Part shown: positions 1-8,150 of the stretch, piece after piece
How positions within the stretch are numbered: position 1 is the stretch's first letter
Layout: every line of letters begins with the position of its first letter
Assembly: GCF_040049195.1 (NCBI RefSeq)
Contig: NZ_JBDZDL010000004.1
Length of the DNA: 64,000 nucleotides
Direction: 5' to 3' (one strand)
Source: NCEH01 sp040049195
GTDB taxonomy: Bacteria; Pseudomonadota; Alphaproteobacteria; Rhizobiales; Xanthobacteraceae
The notes under the pieces: model-generated
Databases searched by the model: none
What the model saw: only the letters and a program-made list of their open reading frames with translations
Told to the model about the DNA's origin: nothing
Position numbers and translations under genes: made by a program

Positions 1-578
1 GCCTGGGCGACGCGCACATGGTCCTGGTGCGAGCTTTCCATATTTTCCGGCTGCATCACCTGTCCCACCTGGAACATCACCACCGGCAGGTGCAAGGTTT
101 CGATGAGGTCGGACAGCATGGTGTTGCCGCTGATCTTGACGATGCTGCGGTGGAACAGCCGGTTGTGCTCCATGAAGAGATGCGTCTTCAGCATCTCGCC
201 AGACGGACGCACCGTATTCCAGACGCTGATGAAATAATCGCGGTTGGCGTCGATGCCGATATGCTCGGCGGCAAGGCGGGCGGCGAGGCTCTCGAGATTT
301 TCGCGGATCTGAAACAGCTCGCGCACCTGCTCGCGTGAGAGCCGGCGCACCACAGCGCCGCGATTGGGGATGATTTCCAGCAGGCCGTCGGCCTCAAGGC
401 GGCGAAACGCTTCGCGCACCGTTCCGCGGCTGATGCCGATTTCCGCCGTCAGGTCGCCGGCGATCAGCCGCTGGCCGGGAACGAGCCGGCCGGCGAAGAT
501 CGCATCGCGCAGCCGCTGGACCGTGTGTTCCACGGTCTGTCCGTGCCGGGCATCGAGGCCCTCTCCATTCAGCTCCAT
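1..578 (-). CDS. GntR-family (FadR/FCD-type) transcriptional regulator, 3' end cut by window edge
   Basis: Translation from the ATG at 578 gives an N-terminal winged helix with the GntR recognition-helix pattern (ISRGTVREAFRRLEADGLLEI, here about residues 48-68), followed by the start of an alpha-helical FCD effector domain (LFQIRENLESLAARLAAEH). The reading frame runs off base 1, so about the last 20-40 residues are missing. The gene is divergent from the SDR/ABC-transporter operon starting at 1089 and is its likely local regulator (inference). An operator-like palindrome lies just upstream at 627-638. The effector is unknown. Confidence 0.85.
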   Translation of the reverse strand, partial: MELNGEGLDARHGQTVEHTVQRLRDAIFAGRLVPGQRLIAGDLTAEIGISRGTVREAFRRLEADGLLEIIPNRGAVVRRLSREQVRELFQIRENLESLAARLAAEHIGIDANRDYFISVWNTVRPSGEMLKTHLFMEHNRLFHRSIVKISGNTMLSDLIETLHLPVVMFQVGQVMQPENMESSHQDHVRVAQ

Positions 579-620
579 CGCCACCCTCTCACCGCTTCGA
601 CCGGATTAGCACAAGAGGCC

Positions 621-657
621 TTGACAGGATATCTATCCAACAAGATTATCCTACAAT
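621..657. promoter_or_regulatory. Candidate operator/promoter between the GntR gene and the SDR operon
   Basis: A TTGACA hexamer at 621-626 is followed by the perfect inverted repeat GGATA-TC-TATCC (627-638) and a further GATTATCC (644-651). This AT-richer patch stands out in a very GC-rich spacer and sits about 45 bases upstream of the GntR start codon, where autoregulation is usual. No well-spaced -10 box follows the TTGACA, so the promoter call is weak and the operator call is inference. Confidence 0.4.
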
Positions 658-660
658 CCT

Positions 661-1088
661 GGCTGAAACGAAATCAAACATAAAGCCGGGTGGGGTCAGC
701 AGCCCCGGAGAGAAACGCCGCCCGCAAGGGCCAGTCCTGACAGGTCTCGCCGCGACAGGTCGCGCGGGCTCATCCAGCGGACAAGCGAGGTGCCCCATGG
801 TTCCACACCCATCTGAGGCGTAGTACGCCCGCGTCAGCGCCGGCTCTTCTCCAGCGGAGCCGCCGGCCGCCGCGGTGCGTCGCACGCAATCCCTGAACGG
901 CATGGAGTTCCCGGTCGGCGCCGATTTGGCCCGGTGGGGCGGCCCTGCGCCTTTCCTCGCGCATTCGTCTCGGGCTCGGCGCCGCAGGGAGCGCTGCCGC
1001 ATGCCCCGATCATTCCGGCCCGCCGCGGGCGGCCGGCAGAAGCACGCGGCCGCGGGCCGCTGGATTTTCACCTCAAAGGACGACACAC
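661..1088. other. Gene-free leader upstream of the SDR operon
   Basis: About 430 bases of GC-rich sequence. Small open frames here have no recognisable domains and no supported start. I see no RNA gene, terminator or repeat. It probably holds the untranslated leader and promoter of the operon starting at 1089. Confidence 0.4.
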
Positions 1089-1883
1089 ATGGATCTTGGG
1101 ATCAAAGGGCGGGTGGCCATCGTGAGCGGCGGCAGCCGAGGCATCGGCCGCGAGGCTGCGCGCGAATTCCTCGAAGCGGGGGTCAAGGTCATGATCTCCT
1201 CGCGTCATGGCGATCAGGCGGCGGCCACCGCCGCGGAACTCGCGCAGCAGACCGGCGGCGAAATCCGCGCCACCCAGGCGGATTCCCGCCAGCAGGCCGA
1301 TGTCGAGCGCCTCGTGAAGGAAACGGTCGCCGCTTATGGCACCGTCGATATTCTCGTGAACTGCGCCGGCGAGATGTATTCCGGCCGGTTCGAGGAGATG
1401 ACCGACGAGGGCCTGCAAAACCAGCTCAACACCAAGCTGTTCGGCTGGATGCGGGCGATCCGCGCGGTGGCGCCCATCATGCGGGAGAAGAAGTGGGGCC
1501 GCATCGTCAGCCTCATCGGCGGCGCCGGCAAGGAGCCGGACCCCTACATGTTCGGCTCGGCGATCACCAACAGCGCCCTGCTCAACATGACCAAGTCGCT
1601 CTCCACCGAGTTCGGGCCGGACAATGTGCTGGTGAACGCCATCTGCCCCGGCTGGGTGGCGACCGACCTGTGGCGGCGCAACGAGGAGGGCCTGAAGAAG
1701 GACCTCGGCGTCCAGTCCACCGAGGAGGCGCGCAAGCTCGCCGCCAAGAAGAACGCGCTCGGCCGCTTCGGCCGGCCGGAGGAACTGGCGAATGCCATCG
1801 CCTTCCTGTGCTCGGAGCGCGCCAGTTACATCACCGGCGTGTCGCTGAACACGGACGGCGGCCGCCTCAAGGGGCTTTGGTGA
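1089..1883 (+). CDS. SDR-family protein lacking the catalytic Ser-Tyr-Lys residues (first of three)
   Basis: 264 aa with a classical SDR fold. The cofactor motif GGSRGIG (14-20) and NCAG (91-94) are intact, and a C-terminal PG...T segment is present. Aligning the active-site region (G144, then 13 residues on to S157 and 4 on to N161) puts Gly, Ser and Asn where classical SDRs have Ser, Tyr and Lys. The helix-4 Asn position is Lys in KLFG. NAD(P) binding is therefore likely, but normal hydride-transfer chemistry is doubtful. It is the first gene of an operon with two further non-canonical SDRs, an ABC transporter and a hydrolase. Substrate unknown. Confidence 0.88.
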   Translation: MDLGIKGRVAIVSGGSRGIGREAAREFLEAGVKVMISSRHGDQAAATAAELAQQTGGEIRATQADSRQQADVERLVKETVAAYGTVDILVNCAGEMYSGRFEEMTDEGLQNQLNTKLFGWMRAIRAVAPIMREKKWGRIVSLIGGAGKEPDPYMFGSAITNSALLNMTKSLSTEFGPDNVLVNAICPGWVATDLWRRNEEGLKKDLGVQSTEEARKLAAKKNALGRFGRPEELANAIAFLCSERASYITGVSLNTDGGRLKGLW

Positions 1884-1887
1884 GCCC

Positions 1888-2703
1888 ATGGACCTCGCGC
1901 TGACAGGACGCACGGCGATCGTCACCGGGGGCTCGCGGGGGATCGGCTTCGCCATTGCCGCCCGCCTGCTCGCGGAGGGCGCTCGCGTGGCGATCTGCGG
2001 GCGCGACACCGCCCGGCTCGATGCGGCGGCCGAACGGCTGCGCGCGTCGAGCGGGTGCGAGGCGGGCAGGGCGGGGGAAGCCGTGCTCGCGGTGGCGGCG
2101 GATACTTCGGTGTCCGCTGATCGCGACCGGCTGGTCGAGGCGGCGCTGGAGCGGTTCGGGCGTGTGGACATCCTCGTCAACAATGCGGGCACCCACGTGC
2201 GCGCCACGGTGGACGACATGACCGACGCGCAGCTCCAGGGCCAGCTCGACGACAAGCTGTTCGGCTTCCTGGGCATGATACGGGCGGTGCTGCCCGGCAT
2301 GCGGGCGCGCGGCGATGGCCGGGTGGTGAACATCATCGGCCAGGCGACGCGTCATCCCCATCCCGACCGGCTGCCCTCGGGCATCGCGAACGCGGCGGCG
2401 CAGGCCATGTCGAAAGCCTTGGCGGACGCGCTGGCGCGGGAGAACATCCGCATCAACACGGTGTGCCCGCAATATATCGAGACCGATATTCTCGCGGGCG
2501 TCATCGCCAAGGAAATGGCGGACCGGAACCTCGACCGCGCGAGTGCGGCGTCCGGTTTCACCCGGGCCAATGTGCTCGGGCGCCTCGGCACGGCGGAGGA
2601 GGTCGCGGACCTTGTGGCCTTCCTGGTTTCGGATCGGGCGGACCATGTCAGCGGCAGCTCGGTGTCGATCGACGGCGGGTATCACCGCCACGTGTTCGGA
2701 TAG
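1888..2703 (+). CDS. SDR-family protein lacking the catalytic Ser-Tyr-Lys residues (second of three)
   Basis: 271 aa, starting 4 bases after the preceding stop, so translationally coupled. The Rossmann motif GGSRGIG and NNAG (98-101) are intact. The active-site alignment gives G151, S164 and N168 in place of Ser, Tyr and Lys, the same replacement set as the preceding gene, and KLFG again replaces the helix-4 Asn motif. The shared N-terminus MDL and the shared replacements suggest tandem duplication of an already altered ancestor. Function unknown: possibly a heteromeric partner, or a lyase or isomerase using bound cofactor (inference). Confidence 0.88.
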   Translation: MDLALTGRTAIVTGGSRGIGFAIAARLLAEGARVAICGRDTARLDAAAERLRASSGCEAGRAGEAVLAVAADTSVSADRDRLVEAALERFGRVDILVNNAGTHVRATVDDMTDAQLQGQLDDKLFGFLGMIRAVLPGMRARGDGRVVNIIGQATRHPHPDRLPSGIANAAAQAMSKALADALARENIRINTVCPQYIETDILAGVIAKEMADRNLDRASAASGFTRANVLGRLGTAEEVADLVAFLVSDRADHVSGSSVSIDGGYHRHVFG

Positions 2704-2712
2704 GCGGGCGCC

Positions 2713-3498
2713 ATGGATCTGAGCTTGTCGGGAAAGACCGCCATCGTCTCCAACGGCTGCTCCCCGTTCGGGTCGGCGGTGGCCGCGCGGCTCCTCCAGG
2801 AGGGGGCGCGCGTCGCCATCGGCGGACAGGACGCCCGTGCGCTCTGGGGCGCCATAGCGGCGCTGGGCGCCCACGGGGAGGCCCGCGCGATCCCCATGCC
2901 TGAGGGCGATCCGGCTGCAGGCATGCCGCAGATGGTGCGCGCCGCAGTCGTCACGTTCGGGGCGCCGGACATTCTAGTGGCGGATGTGTGCGCACCGCTG
3001 GAAGGAACGCTGGACGCGGTGCCGGCGGAGCGCCTCGCGCAGTATCTGCGGGACGGGCTGGTGGCGCTTTGGGCCTTCGTGCAGGCGGGCGCCGCCCATA
3101 TGCCCAAGGAGGGCGGCGGGCGGATCATCGTGCTCGTCAATGCGGCGGGCAAGATTCCCAGCAGCGACTTTCTGGCGGCGGCCGTCCTTGGCGCCGCGCA
3201 GCATGCTTTCGTAAAGTCGGTGTCCGACCATTTCGGACCCAAGGGCATAACGGTCAACGCGGTGTGTGTGGGCGCCGCGGCGCCCGGCCCCCAGGCCAGG
3301 AGCATCGGCGCCGAACCCTATCTCGGGCGTGGCCTCGGCCAGCAGGAGAGCGGGTGGGGCACCGCACCGCCCCTCGGCCGCTGGTGCACACCCGACCAGG
3401 TGGCCGACGCCGTGGCGTTCCTCGCCTCGGCCCGCGCCGGTTTCGTGACGGGCGCCAATATCGACGTGGATGGCGGCCAGCAACGCATGATCTTCTGA
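2713..3498 (+). CDS. Degenerate SDR-family protein (third of three)
   Basis: 261 aa. The SDR fold is recognisable from the N-terminal MDLSLSGKTAIVS and the C-terminal IDVDGGQQ. The cofactor loop reads SNGCSPFG (13-20), losing two of the three glycines, NNAG is replaced by ADVC, and the active-site positions are N143, A156 and G160. Both cofactor binding and catalysis look compromised, unlike the two upstream paralogues, which keep the cofactor loop. Coding density and in-operon spacing (9 bases before, 13 after) argue that it is expressed and not a decaying pseudogene. A structural or regulatory subunit role is possible (inference). Confidence 0.85.
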   Translation: MDLSLSGKTAIVSNGCSPFGSAVAARLLQEGARVAIGGQDARALWGAIAALGAHGEARAIPMPEGDPAAGMPQMVRAAVVTFGAPDILVADVCAPLEGTLDAVPAERLAQYLRDGLVALWAFVQAGAAHMPKEGGGRIIVLVNAAGKIPSSDFLAAAVLGAAQHAFVKSVSDHFGPKGITVNAVCVGAAAPGPQARSIGAEPYLGRGLGQQESGWGTAPPLGRWCTPDQVADAVAFLASARAGFVTGANIDVDGGQQRMIF

Positions 3499-3511
3499 AC
3501 GGGAAACAGGC

Positions 3512-4282
3512 ATGATCGAGCTTCAGCACATCAGCAAGACGTTCAAGAAGAAGGAGAGCGCGCTTCATGCCGTGGAGGACGTGAACCTTTCGATCGCGCC
3601 GAAGTCCATCGTCGCGCTGATCGGCCCGTCCGGCTGCGGGAAATCCACGCTGCTGAACATGATCGCCGGCCTCTATCCGCCGAGCGAGGGGCAGGTGTTC
3701 TATGACGGCGCGCGCGTCACCGACGTCAATACCAACGTCGGCTACATGACGCAGAAGGACAATCTGCTGCCGTGGCGCACGGTGCTGGACAATGTCGCCT
3801 TTCCCCTGGAGGTCGCCGGGGTGCCGCAAGCGGAACGCTATGCCGCCGCCGCGCAGCTGATCGACCTCGTGGGCCTCTCGGGATTCGAGCAGAAATATTC
3901 GCACGAATTGTCGGGCGGCATGCGCAAGCGCGTCTGCCTCGCGCGCATGCTGATCTACAAGCCGAACGCCCTGCTGCTGGACGAGCCGTTCGCGGCGCTG
4001 GATGCGCAATTGCGCATCGCCATGCACGCGCTCCTGATGCGCCTGTGGGAGGAGCAGCAGCAGACCATCTTGTTCGTGACTCACGATCTGGTGGAGGCGA
4101 TCACGCTGGCCGACCGGGTGGTGGTGTTCACCCGCCGCCCTGCCAGCATCGTGCTGGAGCAGGAGATCGATCTGCCCCGCCCGCGCGACGTTCACGAAGT
4201 GCGCTTTACCGAACCGTTCCACCGTATTCACAACGCCCTGTGGGACCGCCTGCGCACTCAATATGACGAGGTGCGCCTATGA
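3512..4282 (+). CDS. NitT/TauT-family ABC transporter ATP-binding protein
   Basis: 256 aa ABC ATPase. Walker A GPSGCGKST is at 38-46, the Q-loop in GYMTQKD, signature LSGGM at 133-137, Walker B LLLDEP at 154-159 and the switch His at 191. It most resembles the ATPases of nitrate/sulfonate/taurine importers (SsuB/TauB/NrtD type). It overlaps the permease start by 4 bases (ATGA) and works with the permease and the periplasmic protein that follow. The substrate cannot be read from sequence. The companion hydrolase and SDR genes suggest an organic acid, ester or aromatic compound (inference). Confidence 0.9.
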   Translation: MIELQHISKTFKKKESALHAVEDVNLSIAPKSIVALIGPSGCGKSTLLNMIAGLYPPSEGQVFYDGARVTDVNTNVGYMTQKDNLLPWRTVLDNVAFPLEVAGVPQAERYAAAAQLIDLVGLSGFEQKYSHELSGGMRKRVCLARMLIYKPNALLLDEPFAALDAQLRIAMHALLMRLWEEQQQTILFVTHDLVEAITLADRVVVFTRRPASIVLEQEIDLPRPRDVHEVRFTEPFHRIHNALWDRLRTQYDEVRL

Positions 4283-5145
4283 CCCCGGCGAAGGTGGCCG
4301 CAGAACCGGAGACCAGCCTCATGCAGACTCCCCGCTCCGCCCCCGGCGGCAAGCAGGCCACAAACGAGCCGCGCCGGCTCGCGGACATGGGCACGGGCCG
4401 GATGGTCTGGCTTCAGGTCCTGCTCGGGGTCGCGCTGCTCATCGTGTGGCAGCTGGCCTCCGGCCGGCTGGTGGACAATTTCCTCATCAGCAATCCCATC
4501 GCGATCGCCGGCCGGCTCTGGACCTGGACGCTGAACGGCTCGATCTTCATCCACATCTGGGCGACGGTGTACGCGACCGTCCTCGGCTTCGCGATCGGCG
4601 CCGTCGCCGGCGTCGCGGGCGGCGTGTGGCTCGGCCTGTCGCCGTTTCTCAGCCGCCTGCTGAACCCCTATATCTGGGCCTTCAACGCCGTGCCGAAGGT
4701 GGCGCTCGCGCCACTGTTCATCCTGTGGTTCGGCCTCGGCATCGAATCCAAGGTGGCGCTGGCGGCGATCCTGGTGGTGTTCCTGGTGTTCGTGAACACC
4801 TATGCCGGCGTGCGCGAGGTGGACCAGGACCTGATCGACGGCGCCCGCCTCATGCGGGCCTCTAAGCGGCAGATCCTGATGAAGGTCATCCTGCCCTCGT
4901 CGCTGGCGTGGATCTTCGTGGGATTGAAGACGGCGGTGCCATTCGCGCTGATTGGCACCATCATCGGCGAGATGATCGCGGCCAACCGGGGCCTCGGCTA
5001 TCTGGTGCAGCGCGCCGGCAGCGATTTCGACACGGCCGGCGTGTTCGCCGCGCTGGTCGCGATCGCCGGCCTTGCGGTGGTGTTCAACGAGATCGTCGGC
5101 ACGGTCCAATCGAAGCTGGACGGCTGGAAGGTCATCAGCCGCTGA
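4279..5145 (+). CDS. NitT/TauT-family ABC transporter permease
   Basis: 288 aa inner-membrane protein with about six hydrophobic segments after a polar N-terminus of about 40 residues. The conserved permease loop that docks to the ATPase is present (EVDQDLIDGARLMRASKRQI, then the coupling helix), as in SsuC/TauC. The start overlaps the ATPase stop as ATGA. A later ATG at 4321 is possible but lacks a better ribosome-binding site. It forms the channel of the importer encoded by 3512-6217. Confidence 0.88.
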   Translation: MTPAKVAAEPETSLMQTPRSAPGGKQATNEPRRLADMGTGRMVWLQVLLGVALLIVWQLASGRLVDNFLISNPIAIAGRLWTWTLNGSIFIHIWATVYATVLGFAIGAVAGVAGGVWLGLSPFLSRLLNPYIWAFNAVPKVALAPLFILWFGLGIESKVALAAILVVFLVFVNTYAGVREVDQDLIDGARLMRASKRQILMKVILPSSLAWIFVGLKTAVPFALIGTIIGEMIAANRGLGYLVQRAGSDFDTAGVFAALVAIAGLAVVFNEIVGTVQSKLDGWKVISR

Positions 5146-5224
5146 GCCGTGTGGCGCAGTTGGAAGAAAAGAAGAAAAGCCGAGCCTCGCAAAAAACAAG
5201 GGGCCGGCGCATCGGGAGGAACAG

Positions 5225-6217
5225 ATGAAACAGCACCTGAAACTGGCGCTGGCCGCACTTTGCGCCAGCTTTCTTTGGCAAGGCGCGGCGCGCGCACAGG
5301 AAACCGTGCGCATCGCCAATATCGGACACGGCTATTATGCCGGCCCGCTCTATGTGGCCATGCGCGAGGGCCTGTTCGAGAAGCACGGGTTGAAGGCGGA
5401 CGTCACCTTCATCAAGGGCGGCGCCCTGGTGTTCCAGGCGGTGCTCGGGCGCAGCGCCGATTTCGGCGTGCTGAGCTATGAGCACGTGCTGACCGCCGCG
5501 GCGCAGGGCAAGAACATCGTCTCGGTGTTCAACGTCACCACGCGGCCGTTGAACAATCTCATCGCCACCAACGCCTTCTACGATGCCCATCCCAACGCCA
5601 CCATCGAGCAGAAGGTGCGGGCGCTGAAGGGCAAGAAGGTGGGCGCGCCCTCCGCCGGCGGGTCGGGCGAGAAGATGCTCGGCGTGCTGGCGAAGCGCTA
5701 CGGCCTCGCGCTGCCGGGCGACGTGGAGCTGGTCTATCTCGGCACGGATGCCGCCTCCTATGTGGGCGCGTTCCGTGGCCGGCTGGTGGATGCCGGCATC
5801 CCGTTCGAGCCGGCGGGCGCCGTCGTCGAACAGGAGGGGCTGGGCAAGATCTTCATCAATCTGATGAACGGCGAAATCCCCGAGTTCCGCGACCTGGTGT
5901 TCATGACGCTGGCCACCCACCCCGACATGCTGCGCGAGCGGCCGGAGACGGTGCGCAAGGTGGTGGCGGTGTTCGCGGAAGCGCAGAAGATCCTGCTCGA
6001 CCCGGCGCGCGGCAAGGCGATCATGGCCGCCGAATTCCCCGACATGTCCTCCGCGACCAATGACAAGGCCTACGAGATCGTGCGCCAGATCTGGAGCACC
6101 GACGGCCGCATGACCCTGGAGGGCGCGAAGAAGGTGTTCGACTTCCTTCAGCCCGCCGGCACCACCCCCATCGTCTACGAAAACACCTTCACGAACGAAT
6201 TCCTGCCCAAGAACTGA
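5225..6217 (+). CDS. ABC transporter substrate-binding protein, NitT/TauT (NMT1/THI5-like) family
   Basis: 330 aa. The start at 5225 is chosen because GGGAGGA lies 6-8 bases upstream and the protein then begins with a signal peptide (about MKQHLKLALAALCASFLW, cleavage near ARA-QE). The mature part has the NMT1-type opening (VRIANIGHGYYAGPLYVAMREGL) and the lobe-linking KGKKVGAPSAGGSG segment. It is periplasmic and delivers substrate to the permease at 4279-5145. The 79-base gap before it is larger than others in this operon, which fits a separately tuned, more highly expressed binding protein. Confidence 0.88.
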   Translation: MKQHLKLALAALCASFLWQGAARAQETVRIANIGHGYYAGPLYVAMREGLFEKHGLKADVTFIKGGALVFQAVLGRSADFGVLSYEHVLTAAAQGKNIVSVFNVTTRPLNNLIATNAFYDAHPNATIEQKVRALKGKKVGAPSAGGSGEKMLGVLAKRYGLALPGDVELVYLGTDAASYVGAFRGRLVDAGIPFEPAGAVVEQEGLGKIFINLMNGEIPEFRDLVFMTLATHPDMLRERPETVRKVVAVFAEAQKILLDPARGKAIMAAEFPDMSSATNDKAYEIVRQIWSTDGRMTLEGAKKVFDFLQPAGTTPIVYENTFTNEFLPKN

Positions 6218-6224
6218 GGCTGCA

Positions 6225-7121
6225 ATGACGTCCGAAATCCAAAGCGAGGAGCACTGGGCCCGAAAGGGCCCGGTGTCCCTGTTCCTGTGGCGCAAGCGTC
6301 TGGCGCAACCCGTAGGGGACGGCCGCCCGCCGATCATCCTCGTGCACGGCTCCTCCACCTGCGGCATCCCCTCCTTCGACCTCCAGGTGCCGGGACAACC
6401 GGATTATTCGTTCATGGACTGGCTGGCGCGGCGCGGCTGGGATGTGTGGACCCTCGACCACGAAGGCTATGGCCGCTCGACCATCACCGACGGCAATTCG
6501 GATGTCGCCAGCGGGGCGCAGGATCTTGCCGCCGCCCATGAGGTGATCGCGCAGGCGACCGGCTCGCCCCACGCTTATGTCTATGGCATGTCCTCCGGTG
6601 CGCTGCGGGCGGCCCTGTTCGCGCAGAATGCGCCGCAGGTGGTGCAGCGCCTGGTGCTCGATGCCTTCGTGTGGACCGGCGAGGGTTCGCCCACGCTCGC
6701 CAAGCGCAAGGAGGGCATCGCCTCGTTCCGGGCCAGCAACCGCCGACCCATCAGCTATGCTTATATCGAGAGCATCTTCACCCGTGACCTGCCGGGCACG
6801 ACCCATCCGGCCGTCATCGCCGCGTGCGCCGAAGCGCAGATGGCGCTCGGGGACAGCGTGCCCACCGGCACCTATCTCGACATGACCACCAATTTGCCCC
6901 TGGTGGACCCGCAGAAGATCGCTGCGCCCACCCTGATCGTGCGCGGCGAGCACGACGGCATCGCCACCATCGAGGACCTGCTGGAATTCTTCCGCCAGCT
7001 TCCCGCGGGCGACAAGCGCTTCGCCAGCCTGCCGGGCATTGCCCATGTGAGCCCGCTTGGCATCAAGCGGCACCTGCTCTGGAACGCGGTGGACGAATTC
7101 CTCACCGCCGGCACGGCCTGA
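6225..7121 (+). CDS. Alpha/beta-fold hydrolase
   Basis: 298 aa cytoplasmic alpha/beta hydrolase with no signal peptide. The oxyanion-hole segment VHGSS is at 40-44, nucleophile elbow GMSSG puts Ser at 123, the acid is Asp244 in GEHD, and the His is 274 in GIAHVSP. The family includes esterases, lactonases and C-C hydrolases. It is the last gene of the SDR/ABC operon, 7 bases after the binding protein, so it probably acts on the imported compound or its SDR product. It is followed by a strong terminator. Confidence 0.85.
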   Translation: MTSEIQSEEHWARKGPVSLFLWRKRLAQPVGDGRPPIILVHGSSTCGIPSFDLQVPGQPDYSFMDWLARRGWDVWTLDHEGYGRSTITDGNSDVASGAQDLAAAHEVIAQATGSPHAYVYGMSSGALRAALFAQNAPQVVQRLVLDAFVWTGEGSPTLAKRKEGIASFRASNRRPISYAYIESIFTRDLPGTTHPAVIAACAEAQMALGDSVPTGTYLDMTTNLPLVDPQKIAAPTLIVRGEHDGIATIEDLLEFFRQLPAGDKRFASLPGIAHVSPLGIKRHLLWNAVDEFLTAGTA

Positions 7122-7150
7122 GCGGGCGCGGGCGAGACCCTCTCCAACGA

Positions 7151-7182
7151 AAAGCCGGGGCGCGCGAGCGCCCCGGCTTTTT
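7151..7182 (+). terminator. Rho-independent terminator between convergent operons
   Basis: A GC-rich hairpin with arms AAAGCCGGGGCGC/GCGCCCCGGCTTT and a very short loop is followed by a T run. A's precede the left arm, so it can act in both directions. It lies between the hydrolase stop (7121) and the convergent permease stop (7218). Confidence 0.8.
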
Positions 7183-7217
7183 CGTGTCCAACCTGTCCAG
7201 GCCTTGCCGGCCGGCCC

Positions 7218-8150
7218 TCACTCCTTCACGGCGCCGGCCAGCGAGGAGACATAGTGGTTCACGAAGAAGGAATAGAGGATGCAGATCGGCAGGGAGCCCA
7301 CCAGAGCCCCGGACATCAGCGCGCCCCAGCGATAATTGTCGCCGTCGGTGAACACGGTGACGATGGCGATGGGCACGGTCTTGTTCGCCTCCGACTGGAT
7401 GAACACCAGCGCATAGATGAATTCGTTCCAGCACAGGGTGAAGCAGAAGATGCCGGCCGAGATCAGCCCCGGCACCGCCAGCGGCAGGATGATCTTCAGC
7501 AGGATCTGCAGGCGGGAGGCGCCGTCCATCAGCGCGCACTCTTCCAGCTCGTAGGGAATGGTCTTGAAATAGCCGATCAGGAGCCACGTCGAGAACGGGA
7601 TCAGGATGGTCGGATAGGTCAGGATCAGAGCCAGCGGGCTGTCGAACAGGCCGTAGGCGGAGACCACCACGGCGAGCGGGATGAAGAGCACCGAGGGCGG
7701 CACGAGATAGGCGAAGAAGATCATCACGCCCATGAAGCGCGCCCCGCGGAAGCGGATGCGGGTGATCGCATAGGCCGCCAGCACCGCGGCCGCGAGCGAG
7801 AGGGCGGTCGCCGTCACCGAGACCATCATGGTGTTGAGCAGCCAGCGCGGATAATGCGAGCCGAACAGCAGGTCCTTCAGGTGCTGCAAGGTGGGCTGCC
7901 ACACCCAGAAAGGGTTGAAGGTGTTGAAATCCGTCAGCTCGGCCGTGGATTTGAACGAGGTCAGCGTCATCCAATAGAAGGGGAACAGCAGAACGAACAG
8001 GATGATGGTGAGCGGGACATACAGATAGACCACCCGCTTCGGCAGGGTCTCCAGATAGTCCATGCCCTCGCCCTCGGGGGCGGATTTCGCCTTGCGCCCG
8101 AGCCGGGCCGCCGATGTGTCAGCCATGGTAGCCTCCGTGGGATGGGTCAT
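7218..8150 (-). CDS. Carbohydrate-type ABC transporter permease (MalG-like)
   Basis: 310 aa membrane protein with six hydrophobic segments and the EAA-type coupling loop (YELEECALMDGASRLQILLKI), as in CUT1 sugar permeases MalG/UgpE. The start at 8150 overlaps the upstream permease stop as ATGA, so the two are translationally coupled. It is the last gene of the minus-strand operon running down from about 18544 and pairs with the MalF-like subunit at 8147-9121. Confidence 0.88.
   Translation of the reverse strand: MTHPTEATMADTSAARLGRKAKSAPEGEGMDYLETLPKRVVYLYVPLTIILFVLLFPFYWMTLTSFKSTAELTDFNTFNPFWVWQPTLQHLKDLLFGSHYPRWLLNTMMVSVTATALSLAAAVLAAYAITRIRFRGARFMGVMIFFAYLVPPSVLFIPLAVVVSAYGLFDSPLALILTYPTILIPFSTWLLIGYFKTIPYELEECALMDGASRLQILLKIILPLAVPGLISAGIFCFTLCWNEFIYALVFIQSEANKTVPIAIVTVFTDGDNYRWGALMSGALVGSLPICILYSFFVNHYVSSLAGAVKE

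Noticed and set aside
646..1086. A 146-codon minus-strand open frame in the leader of the SDR operon
   Set aside because: No domain, unusual composition and no ribosome-binding site. In GC-rich DNA such frames are common by chance.
1068..2336. A 422-codon minus-strand open frame opposite the first two SDR genes
   Set aside because: It is the antisense shadow of clearly recognisable SDR coding sequence. Its translation is low-complexity and matches no family.
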